Part shown: positions 15,801-24,770 of the stretch, in pieces | Layout: the number at the start of each line of letters is the position of its first letter | How positions within the stretch are numbered: the stretch's first letter is position 1 | Source: a virus | DNA length: 35,098 nucleotides | Direction: 5' to 3' (one strand) | IMG/VR virus record: IMGVR_UViG_3300033148_000899 | Span: 1-35,098 of that record | Made by a program: the position numbers and the translations under genes | Notes under the pieces: generated by a model | Databases searched by the model: none | What the model was told of the DNA's origin: nothing | What the model saw: the letters and a program-made list of their open reading frames with translations, nothing else

Positions 15801-18236
15801 CTACCTAGGCTCAAACTCAGCTAAATCGAAACCATCTAAACTGTCTTCATTAGATTCAAAGTTTTTTGGAGGTAAATTATTTTTGCGTTGATTAATTAAT
15901 TCTGACTGTTGAGTGTTCTGTTGCGATATCCTTTTTGCCTTTGCATCTTCTCTTTGAGTCTCTCTAGACTGCAATGCATTTTCAGAAATATCTCTCAACT
16001 TCATTTGATACATAAACTCTTCAGCCATCAGTTCTTTTTTAAGCGCAGCTTCTGCTTGCAGTTTTTGTGTTTCTAGTTGCATCTCTGCTTGAACAATTGC
16101 AATTTTAGATTGAGCTTCAAGCTCGTACTTCTGCATTTCTGCTTGTATTTTCATTTGCTGTGCCTGCATTTGCTGTTCTCCCTGCATCAGTTGCATGCGC
16201 TCTGCATTCTCTTGATCCTTCTCTTGCTTTTGTTTTCTCTTAAGTTTTAACAACTGATTAGCAAGCTTGATGTTTTTTATCTCTCTGATGTCAATCGCAT
16301 CTTCTAAGTTAATGTCGTTTTTAGAAAGCGCCATCTGAATATTAGCTTCTAATTGAGCTTTTTGCTCTGCATCTGGAGATACTTCAATATGAATACCAAA
16401 ATCATACAAATATAAATCCTTAATGTCTTCTAAAACTCTGACATTATATTTTCCAATCTTATTTGCAAACTCTTCTTTAAATTCTGCAAACTCTAAAACA
16501 TCTGATATTCTATATGAAAGACCAAGCGATACTTGACGCAATAAATAAAGACTTGCATCTAATATGTGTCTAGTAGCAGTGTTTGAATTTAAAGCTGCTA
16601 GTTTTTGAACACCAACCAAAGCGTTCTCGCTTGGGGTACTAGCATCTCTAGCCTCATTCAATCCTGTTACTGCTCTAATCATATCTAGATAATGATTATA
16701 GTTTTGAATAAGCATTTGCATTTTGCCAGTTCCATTATTAGAGTTCAACTGTGTGATAGGAACTTTTCCTTGATTATATTCTCCATCTTGAGTATAGCTT
16801 CTGCCAACGACACTACCTGTTTGGAAATACAACCTTAGAGCATCTTCTGGATTGTAAGCGTTGCCTCCACCCAAATCAACCTCATTAAGGCCATCAGCAT
16901 CAATATAAACGCCATCTGGAACAACTCTAGATATAACCTGTTGTAGTTTTAAGTGTGTAATCTGTATTAAATCAGCAAAAGGAATCATTCGTGAAACTAA
17001 AGACTCAATGTTGCCTTTATACATTCGTGGCGCACATGCATAGTATTGTGGTAATGCATATTGACTAGCAGACTTAGGTCGAACCATGTTTTTAGCCATC
17101 TCCCACTTCAATACAATGTTTGTTCCCATTACCATTATTCCCTCATACCAAACCTCTATATTTTTTTCTATCTTTTCAAAGTTGCCTTCTTCCATTACCT
17201 CTTGAGGTGGATTAAAGGTATCGTCTTTTTCTATAACCCTTTCAGCACCAGATGGTGTTATTTTCTTTTTGTGAACAAACTTCTGAGATGTTTTATAATT
17301 AAAATATAATAACGTAGCTGTGTCACGAGCAAAAATACTATTCTGATACCACTGGGCCACATTAAAATAATCATACCAAGTTTGACTATACTTAGCAATT
17401 TCTTCCAAATCATTATTTGTTAAACTAGGGTCTATTTTTAAAAGTTCTGTAATAGGTACAGTTTTTATCTCTCCCCAATAAAAACAATCCTTCATAAATG
17501 GATCTTCAGTATAACTATACACTAAATTAGCTGGGTCTACATAATCAACTTTAATACCTGCGCCTGGCAAAAACTGTTGTTTCATTGCGCCTATACCTAT
17601 AACCATTAAGTCATAATCAACACGCTTTCTTAAATCTATGTATTGGTTTTCCTCTAATATTGTGTTTATTGAAATCTCTTCAGCTATTTCTATCGCTGGC
17701 TTATATTTCATTTGCATGTATAGCTTTAACTCATCGTCATCGTTAGGAAGCTCTTCTTGTGGCATCGTAAATGTATTGACACCAAATGTTTCTCCTACTT
17801 GAGCTAAAAAATCTTTTGACACCATTTGCCTTTCTATATTATCTTGAAATGCATTTTTCTTTTCAGCAGATAAAGCATCTTGAGCTTCACACTTTACAGC
17901 AAACAACCTATCTGTCATTCCATTAACAACAATGTCTACAAACTTTGGTAAGATAGGAACTGGAGTCCAGTCAAGGTTTAGATAAGATAAATCTCCATTT
18001 ATGGCAAGTTCATTTTTATATTTTGCAATCGACTGTTCGCCTCTAGCGTACAACCTTCTTCTGTAAAACTCATTCCACTGATTATAAAATCTACATTGAT
18101 TGCCATCTTTACGAAACCATTCGTATTGAATAGCCTGACCAATCTGTAGGCCATATTCCATAGTTTTTTTCGTAGAGTCAGACACATACTGACTTGGAAA
18201 TCCCATTGGTTGAATTTGTATGCTTACTTGTTCCAT
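15801..18236 (-). CDS. Portal protein, 811 aa
   Basis: Dodecameric vertex through which DNA enters and leaves the head. Assigned from position between terminase and scaffold, from size, and from the body. About residues 40-130 hold FYNQWNEFYRRRLYARGEQS and PKFVDIVVNGMTDRLFA, and about 205-260 hold DYDLMVIGIGAMKQ and VDYVDPANLVYSYTEDP, the VDPANL segment being typical of portals. A very long Gln/Glu/Lys coiled coil occupies roughly 650-775 (QMQAQQMKIQAEMQKYELEA), ending in an acidic tail. That barrel-like extension is longer than in most portals. The ATG overlaps the terminase stop as TAATG, indicating coupled translation. Confidence 0.85.
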   Translation of the reverse strand: MEQVSIQIQPMGFPSQYVSDSTKKTMEYGLQIGQAIQYEWFRKDGNQCRFYNQWNEFYRRRLYARGEQSIAKYKNELAINGDLSYLNLDWTPVPILPKFVDIVVNGMTDRLFAVKCEAQDALSAEKKNAFQDNIERQMVSKDFLAQVGETFGVNTFTMPQEELPNDDDELKLYMQMKYKPAIEIAEEISINTILEENQYIDLRKRVDYDLMVIGIGAMKQQFLPGAGIKVDYVDPANLVYSYTEDPFMKDCFYWGEIKTVPITELLKIDPSLTNNDLEEIAKYSQTWYDYFNVAQWYQNSIFARDTATLLYFNYKTSQKFVHKKKITPSGAERVIEKDDTFNPPQEVMEEGNFEKIEKNIEVWYEGIMVMGTNIVLKWEMAKNMVRPKSASQYALPQYYACAPRMYKGNIESLVSRMIPFADLIQITHLKLQQVISRVVPDGVYIDADGLNEVDLGGGNAYNPEDALRLYFQTGSVVGRSYTQDGEYNQGKVPITQLNSNNGTGKMQMLIQNYNHYLDMIRAVTGLNEARDASTPSENALVGVQKLAALNSNTATRHILDASLYLLRQVSLGLSYRISDVLEFAEFKEEFANKIGKYNVRVLEDIKDLYLYDFGIHIEVSPDAEQKAQLEANIQMALSKNDINLEDAIDIREIKNIKLANQLLKLKRKQKQEKDQENAERMQLMQGEQQMQAQQMKIQAEMQKYELEAQSKIAIVQAEMQLETQKLQAEAALKKELMAEEFMYQMKLRDISENALQSRETQREDAKAKRISQQNTQQSELINQRKNNLPPKNFESNEDSLDGFDLAEFEPR

Positions 18237-20485
18237 TATCTTATCAATTCGCTTGTAGTACCTTTGTTGTTATATAATGCAAAGTTAAGCCTAATTTTTG
18301 ACTGTTTTTGAACAGCAGGCTGATAGAGGTGTTTTTGATTAGCCATAATAGCTAAACCACTGCTAATACTTGCATCAAATTTGGTTCTGTTGTTAATATT
18401 AAATCTTGCCCAATCTTCTAGTGTTCTTGTAAAATACATTGTCCCCATTTCATCTCTAGCTCTAAACTGACCATCAATATCTAACCCAACGTGTTTTTCA
18501 ATATAGCTTTCAATGGCTGCAGCGTGTGCCTGCTTTACATCTTCTGAGCTGTTAGGTATGCCTCCTAACTCTTTTTCTGTAGACGATAATTTGTTTTTGT
18601 GTTTGTCTGGCCTGTTCATGCAAAACCCCCTGTACCCTCTGTTTTTAAAATGATACAACAATCTAGGTTTGTTGTTCTCTACTAAAATGGGCATTCCATA
18701 AAACACACAAGCCATTAACACCTCTTCAAAGAATATCTCTGCAGTTTGTGGTCTAGCCACATATTGTAAAAAGAATTGATTAGTAGGAGCATCTTCCATG
18801 TGAAACTTGGTCATTCCATGCAAAGCGCCATTAGACCCTCCTCCACCAACAGTGCCAGAAATGTCATAGCTATCACAACCAAAAGATCCTAAATGTTCGT
18901 TGCCAGGATATTTTACATTGTTTCTTACACTTAACCTGTTTTGCAGGTTTCGCTTGGGCAACCATGAAACTAAAAACCTCCCTTTGTTGTCTGGAGTCCA
19001 GACCACCTTGCTGTCTTTTATTCCATTCTCCCAATAAAACTTACCTCTAGTTAAAAAATGCTCTGGAATCAAAGAATCGTTATAGTCTATCTGTTGGTAA
19101 ATCTTAGTAAGATTAAATAATGAAGCCTTACTCTCATCTCTGAACGCATGAGATTCAGACCTTGGAAACTGTCGATAAAATTCATTTAAGGCATCTGAAT
19201 CGTGTTTTAAAGACGTAACTTCATTCTTCCAGTAGTCAACTGCACCTTGGTATATATATTCGTTGTCTACGCCTAATATTTCTTTCTCAGGATTTTCAAA
19301 TACAGGCATCCCATATCTATCTATAAACCCTTCCATGTTCCACTCCATAGGGATAAAAAGATTATACAAACCAGATTTGGTTTGGCCATTAGCATTTCTT
19401 TTTTCTAAACTAGAGTCGTAATATAATTTTTTAAAATTGTCTCCCCCTTTTTCTAAAGCATTACAAGTGCTACCCATCATGCACTTACCAATAACCTTAT
19501 TGCCCAATCGCAAACAGGTTTTTGTTACTCTCCAGTTGCTAAGGATATTATTTGGTCGTATCCACTTTCCACTTTCGTCATGCACTAACAACAAAAGCTT
19601 TTCTCCATCGTATGAGTTTTCATCTGTGTTCTTCCAGTCAATAGTGGTGTCTAACCCATCCACTTCTTGAGCAGCAACATCATACATGTTCTTTTTTGTA
19701 ATCTTACTAGCAGGTACACGATAGGCTAATTCTGTTTTAGGCTTATCCATACCATCTTGAACAGGTTTAAAAAAGAATGGATAATTGTTTGATATGGGAA
19801 CAACTTTGTCTGTAAACATTTTTTTAGCATCAGCACCAGTCTTTGATAGTATGCCTATGCGTGAGTCCTTAGCTAAAGTAGCGTTATTTACAGCTTCTGA
19901 AGACCCCATAAAAGAAAACCCAGAGCGCCTAATCTTTAAATAACACATTCCAAAAGACCTTTTATCTGCCTTGCATGCTTCCCAAAATATATAAAACAAT
20001 CTATTGGCTTCTCTAAAATCTGGAAGGCCAACATCTATTTTTGTCCATTGCAAATAGGTATAATGACTGCCTGTTATATATGTAGGCTTGCCATTGTTCA
20101 TAAACCAAAAACCACCCTCTCTTCTATCAAACTCACTTTCAATATAATCTACCCACTTTGCCTTAAAAGACGAGGGCATTTCATTCCATTGGAAAATGCT
20201 TTTTACTTTGGATAATTCTTTGGGGTAATCAAAAGATTCCCAATACTGTTCAAGAGATTTATTGCTCCTAGAATAACACTTTTTAGGCGTTGAAGGTAAT
20301 GCAATTTTTAAATGATTTATTTCATAGATGTCTCCTATTGTGCCATCTTTAGATATAACTACGATATCATATTTGCTGTCGTATCCATACGCCCATGTTT
20401 TAGCCTTGTTTTTTCTTGACAAAACAGACTGCGGAATTACTTTCGTAATAACCCTACATAAACTATTTGGATCTTCGTTCTGCAA
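18236..20485 (-). CDS. terL: Terminase large subunit, 749 aa
   Basis: DNA-packaging motor: N-terminal ATPase and C-terminal nuclease that cuts the concatemer. A divergent P-loop lies at about 184-191 (KIRRSGFS, lacking the usual GKT). Walker B is LLLLVHDE at 297-304, with Glu304 as catalytic base. A coupling motif MMGST lies at 336-340. The nuclease begins at GSFGCDSYD with Asp548 region and continues with ILVENN and GLDIDGQFRARDE. The frame opens with TTG at 20485, inside the end of the preceding gene. No ATG occurs until about residue 103, after which essential sequence would not be lost but homologous N-terminal sequence would, so TTG is preferred, with low certainty. The stop overlaps the portal start. 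Confidence 0.9.
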   Translation of the reverse strand: MQNEDPNSLCRVITKVIPQSVLSRKNKAKTWAYGYDSKYDIVVISKDGTIGDIYEINHLKIALPSTPKKCYSRSNKSLEQYWESFDYPKELSKVKSIFQWNEMPSSFKAKWVDYIESEFDRREGGFWFMNNGKPTYITGSHYTYLQWTKIDVGLPDFREANRLFYIFWEACKADKRSFGMCYLKIRRSGFSFMGSSEAVNNATLAKDSRIGILSKTGADAKKMFTDKVVPISNNYPFFFKPVQDGMDKPKTELAYRVPASKITKKNMYDVAAQEVDGLDTTIDWKNTDENSYDGEKLLLLVHDESGKWIRPNNILSNWRVTKTCLRLGNKVIGKCMMGSTCNALEKGGDNFKKLYYDSSLEKRNANGQTKSGLYNLFIPMEWNMEGFIDRYGMPVFENPEKEILGVDNEYIYQGAVDYWKNEVTSLKHDSDALNEFYRQFPRSESHAFRDESKASLFNLTKIYQQIDYNDSLIPEHFLTRGKFYWENGIKDSKVVWTPDNKGRFLVSWLPKRNLQNRLSVRNNVKYPGNEHLGSFGCDSYDISGTVGGGGSNGALHGMTKFHMEDAPTNQFFLQYVARPQTAEIFFEEVLMACVFYGMPILVENNKPRLLYHFKNRGYRGFCMNRPDKHKNKLSSTEKELGGIPNSSEDVKQAHAAAIESYIEKHVGLDIDGQFRARDEMGTMYFTRTLEDWARFNINNRTKFDASISSGLAIMANQKHLYQPAVQKQSKIRLNFALYNNKGTTSELIR

Positions 20486-20741
20486 ATCCTTGCGTTATAT
20501 CGTTTTTTATGTTTTTAGCAGCCATCTCTAAATTTTCTTTTTCAGCTTCTATTCTGCTTAATATTTCAAAAGCATCTTGAATAGCAAGCTTCTTTGTCGC
20601 TGCAGCATTTTTTAATCTATCTGCAGCCAACTCGTCTTCAGGGTCTGGCTTTATTATCTTTTCTTTTGCTACCTTTATTAGTTGTTCAACTGCCTCATAT
20701 CCTGCTTCTATTATTTTTTCTTTAAGTTGATTAGATTTCAT
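20463..20741 (-). CDS. Small helical protein before terminase, candidate small terminase subunit
   Basis: A 92-aa, almost wholly helical, charged protein (KEKIIEAGYEAVEQLIKVAK, then a DPEDELAADRLKNAAATKK segment and a Glu-rich helix). It sits directly upstream of the large terminase and overlaps it by 23 bases, the usual place and size class for a DNA-recognising small terminase subunit. A clear helix-turn-helix is not evident, so the role is inferred from position only. Its ATG overlaps the stop of the 189-aa gene as ATGA. Confidence 0.55.
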   Translation of the reverse strand: MKSNQLKEKIIEAGYEAVEQLIKVAKEKIIKPDPEDELAADRLKNAAATKKLAIQDAFEILSRIEAEKENLEMAAKNIKNDITQGFAERRSK

Positions 20742-21307
20742 GTTGTCATTGTTATATTCCTAGTGTACATTCTATAAAGCTTTTCTCCATCTATTCTGAA
20801 CTCATATTCGCTTTCAGGTTCAAAACAAACTTCATCTCCTTCTTTTACTCCCAAAGCTTTTAGCTGATCGTTGCTATATTTTATAATTCCTGTTAGTGGT
20901 TCTTCTTTAGTTGTTTTGTTGATATAATAATCTTTGGAATCAATAGGCTTTACAAAACAATAGTCTTGAACACAAGTCCAATTTGTATTGTCATCTTTTT
21001 TGTACGCATAAAACTGGGAGTCATCTAAAAAGAAAGTATCGTCTTTCAAGAAGCTTTTGCCACTTTTTTCTCTGCCCTTCATGTCATTAAAGAACTTAAA
21101 TACATTATGATGAACCAAAAGCTTATCGCCTTTTTTGATTGGGCCATCATAGTTGATGGGAGTTTCTAATACCATAGCCTCTCTGTTAGAAAACCTAAAG
21201 TCTTCTTTAGAGGTGTTTGTAATAAAAGTTATGTCTCCCCAATCTACAGTATTGTTGTATCTCTGATTTTTATGAGGCTTAACTATAAAATAAAATGGAG
21301 ACCTCAT
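20738..21307 (-). CDS. Conserved phage protein with GroES-like look, 189 aa
   Basis: Two-part protein. The first half (about 1-105) has GDITFITNTS, MVLETPINYDGPIKKGDKLL and VHHNVFKFFND. The second (about 115-189) has CVQDYCFVKPID, GIIKYSNDQLKALGVKEGDE and YEFRIDGEKLYRM. The V-x-x-P-x(6)-GD-x-L-x-V-H-H pattern and the F-V-K-P opening followed by G-x-I...GD-x-V...GEKLYR resemble the strands of the GroES/Cpn10 beta barrel. It could therefore be a duplicated GroES-like fold; this is inference from pattern. I remember a similar protein next to terminase in other Bacteroidetes phages, function unknown. The gene is coupled to the next by ATGA. Confidence 0.55.
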   Translation of the reverse strand: MRSPFYFIVKPHKNQRYNNTVDWGDITFITNTSKEDFRFSNREAMVLETPINYDGPIKKGDKLLVHHNVFKFFNDMKGREKSGKSFLKDDTFFLDDSQFYAYKKDDNTNWTCVQDYCFVKPIDSKDYYINKTTKEEPLTGIIKYSNDQLKALGVKEGDEVCFEPESEYEFRIDGEKLYRMYTRNITMTT

Positions 21308-21308
21308 A

Positions 21309-21539
21309 TTAAAAATTTATACTGTACTCAATAGATACTGGCATGCTTTCACTAAACTCTTTCCAAAGGATAACTTCTTCTTGAGTGTTAATAATAAAAA
21401 CTTGATAAGAGTTTTTTGTTTTACATCTTTTAATAAGATGAATATTATATTTTTTGTTCAGTATTTCCTGACCAACTATGTAGTGCATCGCACTTGTTTT
21501 ATAGTCAGCTCCTACTGATATCTTGCGAATAAATTCCAT
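21309..21539 (-). CDS. Small conserved phage protein, 76 aa
   Basis: Starts MEFIRKISVGADYKTSAMHY, then VGQEILNKKYNIHLIK, and ends ILWKEFSESMPVSIEYSINF. The KISVGxxYK...AMHYxVGQ...LWKxF...MPVSIEYxIxF pattern is one I associate with a small, widespread protein of Bacteroidetes phages lying next to the packaging genes; function unknown. It looks like a single alpha/beta domain without signal peptide or membrane segment. One base separates its stop from the next ATG, and an 11-base gap separates it from the preceding fibre gene, so it belongs to the packaging operon. Confidence 0.6.
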   Translation of the reverse strand: MEFIRKISVGADYKTSAMHYIVGQEILNKKYNIHLIKRCKTKNSYQVFIINTQEEVILWKEFSESMPVSIEYSINF

Positions 21540-21550
21540 TTAATTTAATT

Positions 21551-23797
21551 TTAAAATATTGCCAATACATATGATGTTCCAGGGTTATCTGGGCCACCAG
21601 GAGTTAAGGCATATACATCTCCATTATTTAACGTACCTGTTGCTGCTGCTCTATCTGGAAAGATTGGTATTCCCCCTTGTGGTGTGCCTGCAGCGCCAGA
21701 CACATTTATATTAATTGTAGCATTTCCTGCTGCAGCAAATGCACCTAAAGCAATTGCGTTGGGGACAGAAGCGTTTGTGGAAGCGCCTAAAGCTACACAG
21801 TTATCTGTTCCTATAGCTAATTGACCTACTGCAGTTACATAAGAATCGGCTGCATTAATACAATTAGCTCTTTCTCCTAAGAAAGTGTTACGTTGTCCAT
21901 TAACTAAAATATCCCCTGACCTACTGCCAACAGCCACAGTTTCTCTACCACTTGTTAAATTAGACAAAGCTGAAGTACCCACACAAGTTACTGTTCCTGA
22001 AGCAAAGCTTGCCAAGGGAGCTGCATTAGCACCGATAATAGTATTATCTTGAACAGAAACCCTACCAGCGCCTGACCCAAGAATGGTGTTGTTGTTTCCT
22101 TGAACTGAAAACCCTGCATCGTGACCAATAATTGTATTGTCTAAAACCGAAGCAGCAGCAGACTCTCCTGCTAAATAACCAATAGCTACATTGTTATTTG
22201 CTGCGCCAGTAACAGAACCTAGCGCCCTTACACCTATTGTTACGTTTTCATTTCCAGTTAAAGAATTACCTGAACGCTGCCCTATAAATACATTTGCGTT
22301 TCCAGTGCTAGAATTTCCTGCCTCAGCACCTAGTGCAGTATTTAGAAGTCCAGTTACATTAGATTGTAAAGCCTCAAAACCTATAGCAGTGTTATCTGAA
22401 CCATTAGTGTTGTTATTTAAAGCACCATTACCCAAAGCAGAATTATTGCTTCCTGCAAGATTGGATGTCATACTCAATGCACCCAAAGCAGTGTTGCCAT
22501 CACCAGTAGTGGTGTTTCTCAAAGACTCTAATCCTATGGCAGTATTGTTTTGGCCTTGAGGGTTTATTAACGCCTCCTCTCCATATTGGAGATTATTTGA
22601 ACCATAAGGATGAACCACATTAGCATAGAAAAGACCCTGAACTATAGTTTGGGTGGGGGCAGTAGGATTACCAATTGTAATATCATATGCAGGTAAAGCT
22701 GGATTATTATTATCTATTTGTATTAAATTGGTTGCTACTGCTTTTCCAACTTCTCCAGCCAAACTGCTTCCAATAAATATATCTTTAGCAGTTAAATTAG
22801 GTAAATCGTTACTTCTTCCTGTACAAGTAACTTGAATGTCTGTTTGACCAGCAGTTCGTGATACAATACCTACATTTTGCACCAACAATGTTTCTGATGA
22901 TGGCCTATCTACTGTAAGTTGCCCTGTGGTTTCAGAAACATAAACAATATCTCCAACACTAGGAGCTGTTCCACTAAAGGTTACTGATACATTTGTTAAG
23001 TTTCCAATTAAAATAATTTTACCTTCTGACCCATTAGCAATGTCTTCATACACTAATCCACTTGCAGGCATTTGTGCAACAGGGCCTGAGTCTGCTGGAA
23101 TTACCCTTGGAGTTCCTACAGGGTTAGAGTCTAACTTTACAGGTGTGCCTTTTACTAATACTCCACCTGTTTGATTTTCTACTGTTTTAAGAACTTGGTG
23201 TGGTTCTATTTCTGATTGAGCTGTCCATCTTGGCACTTGATCAGAAGTTGTGCCACCACTTCCTTTACTTATTAATACGTCTCCATCATTGCCATAACTT
23301 GTAGCTCCAGCAACATCTTTAGCCTGAAGACCACCAGTCTGAATCCATAAAGCTGGGGCTGATGTGTTAAAACTTACTGCCCTAATAGCCTCTGAAGTGC
23401 CAGAAGAAGCAAAAATAGCTCTCGTTGCTGCAGTAAGACCAATAGTGGTATTATCAATAGCGCCTCCATTAATATCTACTTGTGGGAAAGTTCCCACGCC
23501 TGCAGTTAATGTTAGGTTGCCCTGGTTGTTAATGTTTCCAACACCAATGTAATTTCCATTAAGTGTAATGTTTCCAGTTCCAGTATAATTGCCAGTTAAA
23601 TTTATATCCTCAGTTGCTGTGTTTCCAGCATCGAGAACTTCTTGTAATGTCACATTGCCTACACTAATAAAATCAGCTAAGGCTTGTACTGTTACTGTCT
23701 TAGTAGCATTTGAATCGCTAGTGTCTGTTAACACTAAATAATCACTCGCTTGAGGAGTGATATTGGGATATGCAGAGGTGTTGGAAATCTTTGCCAT
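21551..23797 (-). CDS. Tail fibre protein with beta-roll repeats, 748 aa
   Basis: Receptor-binding or side-fibre protein. The N terminus (KISNTSAYPNITPQASDYLV, then LTDTSD) resembles the attachment ends of other phage fibres. Residues about 200-345 form a beta domain (GGVLVKGTPVKLDS, GDIVYVSETTGQLTVDRPSS, VQNVGIVSR). From about 395 to 700 there are many imperfect repeats of the type NTAIGxxAL, NVAIGYLAG and NTIIGHDAG. These are left-handed parallel beta-roll units like the YadA head, implying a trimeric fibre. Unlike the 834-aa fibre, it has no S74 chaperone at its C terminus, which ends SYVLAIF. It is two bases from the 81-aa coiled-coil gene and is in its unit. Confidence 0.8.
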   Translation of the reverse strand: MAKISNTSAYPNITPQASDYLVLTDTSDSNATKTVTVQALADFISVGNVTLQEVLDAGNTATEDINLTGNYTGTGNITLNGNYIGVGNINNQGNLTLTAGVGTFPQVDINGGAIDNTTIGLTAATRAIFASSGTSEAIRAVSFNTSAPALWIQTGGLQAKDVAGATSYGNDGDVLISKGSGGTTSDQVPRWTAQSEIEPHQVLKTVENQTGGVLVKGTPVKLDSNPVGTPRVIPADSGPVAQMPASGLVYEDIANGSEGKIILIGNLTNVSVTFSGTAPSVGDIVYVSETTGQLTVDRPSSETLLVQNVGIVSRTAGQTDIQVTCTGRSNDLPNLTAKDIFIGSSLAGEVGKAVATNLIQIDNNNPALPAYDITIGNPTAPTQTIVQGLFYANVVHPYGSNNLQYGEEALINPQGQNNTAIGLESLRNTTTGDGNTALGALSMTSNLAGSNNSALGNGALNNNTNGSDNTAIGFEALQSNVTGLLNTALGAEAGNSSTGNANVFIGQRSGNSLTGNENVTIGVRALGSVTGAANNNVAIGYLAGESAAASVLDNTIIGHDAGFSVQGNNNTILGSGAGRVSVQDNTIIGANAAPLASFASGTVTCVGTSALSNLTSGRETVAVGSRSGDILVNGQRNTFLGERANCINAADSYVTAVGQLAIGTDNCVALGASTNASVPNAIALGAFAAAGNATININVSGAAGTPQGGIPIFPDRAAATGTLNNGDVYALTPGGPDNPGTSYVLAIF

Positions 23798-23798
23798 T

Positions 23799-24044
23799 TT
23801 ATTCTTTCTTTGTTACTTCGCCAGTCCTTAAGTCAATAACAGACTCAGCTCCATATTTTTCAACTAATTTTTTTTCTTCTTGAACAAATGATGACTTTAC
23901 CAATCTAACTTGTTCAATTAAATCTGCTTCATGAAGCTTTACCTCTCCTAATGCTATTTTAAGTTTAGCAAACTCAGAGTTTAGCTCTTGAATGTTTTTT
24001 AATTCTTTTTCTTCTAATTTTTGTTTTAATTCTACAGTTTTCAT
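23799..24044 (-). CDS. Coiled-coil protein, 81 aa
   Basis: Helical, heptad-like protein (KQKLEEKELKNIQELNSEFA, LGEVKLHEADLIEQVRLVK) with a short C-terminal segment KYGAESVIDLRTGEVTKKE. Ending in KYG...I(N/D)L.TGE is a feature I recall in small coiled-coil proteins of Bacteroidetes phages, function unknown. It lacks a signal or membrane segment. It is the first gene after the -7 element at 24065 and precedes the 748-aa fibre, so it could be a fibre assembly or fibre-associated protein, or a cytoplasmic regulator of lysis. Neither is shown. Confidence 0.55.
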   Translation of the reverse strand: MKTVELKQKLEEKELKNIQELNSEFAKLKIALGEVKLHEADLIEQVRLVKSSFVQEEKKLVEKYGAESVIDLRTGEVTKKE

Positions 24045-24064
24045 TTTATTTAATTTGATTTATA

Positions 24065-24072
24065 CAAAGATA
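24065..24072 (-). promoter_or_regulatory. -7 promoter element, TATCTTTG, fibre-packaging operon
   Basis: On the minus strand TATCTTTG begins right after the holin-candidate stop codon and ends 20 bases before the ATG of the 81-aa gene. It can drive the unit 81-aa, fibre, small conserved proteins, terminase and portal (24044 to 15801). No good -33 element; it lies inside the preceding reading frame. Confidence 0.65.
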
Positions 24073-24324
24073 TTAAAATAATTTCAGTAGTTCTTCCAGT
24101 TGCTCCACACTAATCCAACCAGCTAATACTGCTATTAAAAGTACGACTGGAACTAAAGAAGAAACTACTTCTAAATAGGGGACTTCCCCACTTTTGCTGT
24201 TTTCGGTTTCTTGAATGGTTTTTGTTACAGCACCTCCAACAACAGCATGATCAACAAATGTAAGTAAACCTTTACCTACCTTTTTTAATTGTTTTTTTAA
24301 AATTAACTCTTTTAAAATTTTCAT
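24073..24324 (-). CDS. Candidate holin, single membrane segment, 83 aa
   Basis: Basic N terminus (MKILKELILKKQLKKVGKG), a central polar region, and one strongly hydrophobic segment at about residues 52-71 (VVSSLVPVVLLIAVLAGWIS). A short amphipathic C-terminal helix, VEQLEELLKLF, completes it. Length, single membrane span and position directly after an amidase and a spanin-like pair fit a small holin that opens the inner membrane for the endolysin. Topology and function are not demonstrable from sequence alone; another small membrane protein of the lysis cassette is possible. A 31-base gap separates it from the amidase. Confidence 0.55.
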   Translation of the reverse strand: MKILKELILKKQLKKVGKGLLTFVDHAVVGGAVTKTIQETENSKSGEVPYLEVVSSLVPVVLLIAVLAGWISVEQLEELLKLF

Positions 24325-24355
24325 AGTTTTAGTTTTATAATTGTGAACTCCACGT

Positions 24356-24763
24356 TCATATGTTTCTGTATTCTTTCATTGCATCAAAAGATGGACAGGC
24401 TTTAGAAGAAAAATCTCTATGGCCATAAATTGTAGCTTTTGGATGCATTTTTTTTAAATATAATAATAGCTGAAATAGGGCTGTTTTTTGAGAAGATGTT
24501 CTTGTGTCTTTTGGATTCATGTCTTCATCGCAACCCCCTATATAACAAACCCCTATAGAGTCTTTGTTGTGTCCCTTGCAATGTGCGCCTATTTTATCAA
24601 CCATGCGCCCATATTCAATAGATCCATCTAGCTTTATAACATAATGATATCCTATTCCAGACCATCCTCTATCTTTGTGCCAGTCATCTATAGTGGCTGC
24701 ATCTATATCTTGCCCTTCTCTTGTAGCTGAACAATGCACAATAATTTTATCTATATTCCTCAT
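24356..24763 (-). CDS. N-acetylmuramoyl-L-alanine amidase (endolysin), T7-lysozyme type, 135 aa
   Basis: Cuts the amide between muramic acid and L-alanine of peptidoglycan during lysis. Zinc ligands and catalytic residues of the amidase_2 family are visible, numbered from the start chosen here: His10 in IIVHCSAT, Tyr39 in GYHY, His115 in YGHRD, Lys121 and Cys123 in KACPSF. These correspond to T7 lysozyme His17, Tyr46, His122, Lys128 and Cys130. Size matches the single-domain family. A longer frame opens with an ATG at 24796. I prefer the ATG at 24763 because MRNIDKIIVHCSA is the usual family start and the longer frame would overlap the 40-aa frame. No signal peptide, so a holin is required. 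Confidence 0.9.
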   Translation of the reverse strand: MRNIDKIIVHCSATREGQDIDAATIDDWHKDRGWSGIGYHYVIKLDGSIEYGRMVDKIGAHCKGHNKDSIGVCYIGGCDEDMNPKDTRTSSQKTALFQLLLYLKKMHPKATIYGHRDFSSKACPSFDAMKEYRNI

Positions 24764-24770
24764 GTGATGT

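Noticed and set aside
16407-16414. CAAATATA (minus-strand TATATTTG) inside the portal gene
   Set aside because: Intragenic, no start codon nearby; it shows that the -7 motif alone can occur by chance in AT-rich DNA.
22191-22835. Plus-strand Pro/Val-rich frames (122 and 60 aa) in the 748-aa fibre
   Set aside because: Antisense of Asn/Gly/Ala repeats gives long open but low-complexity frames; no supporting signals.
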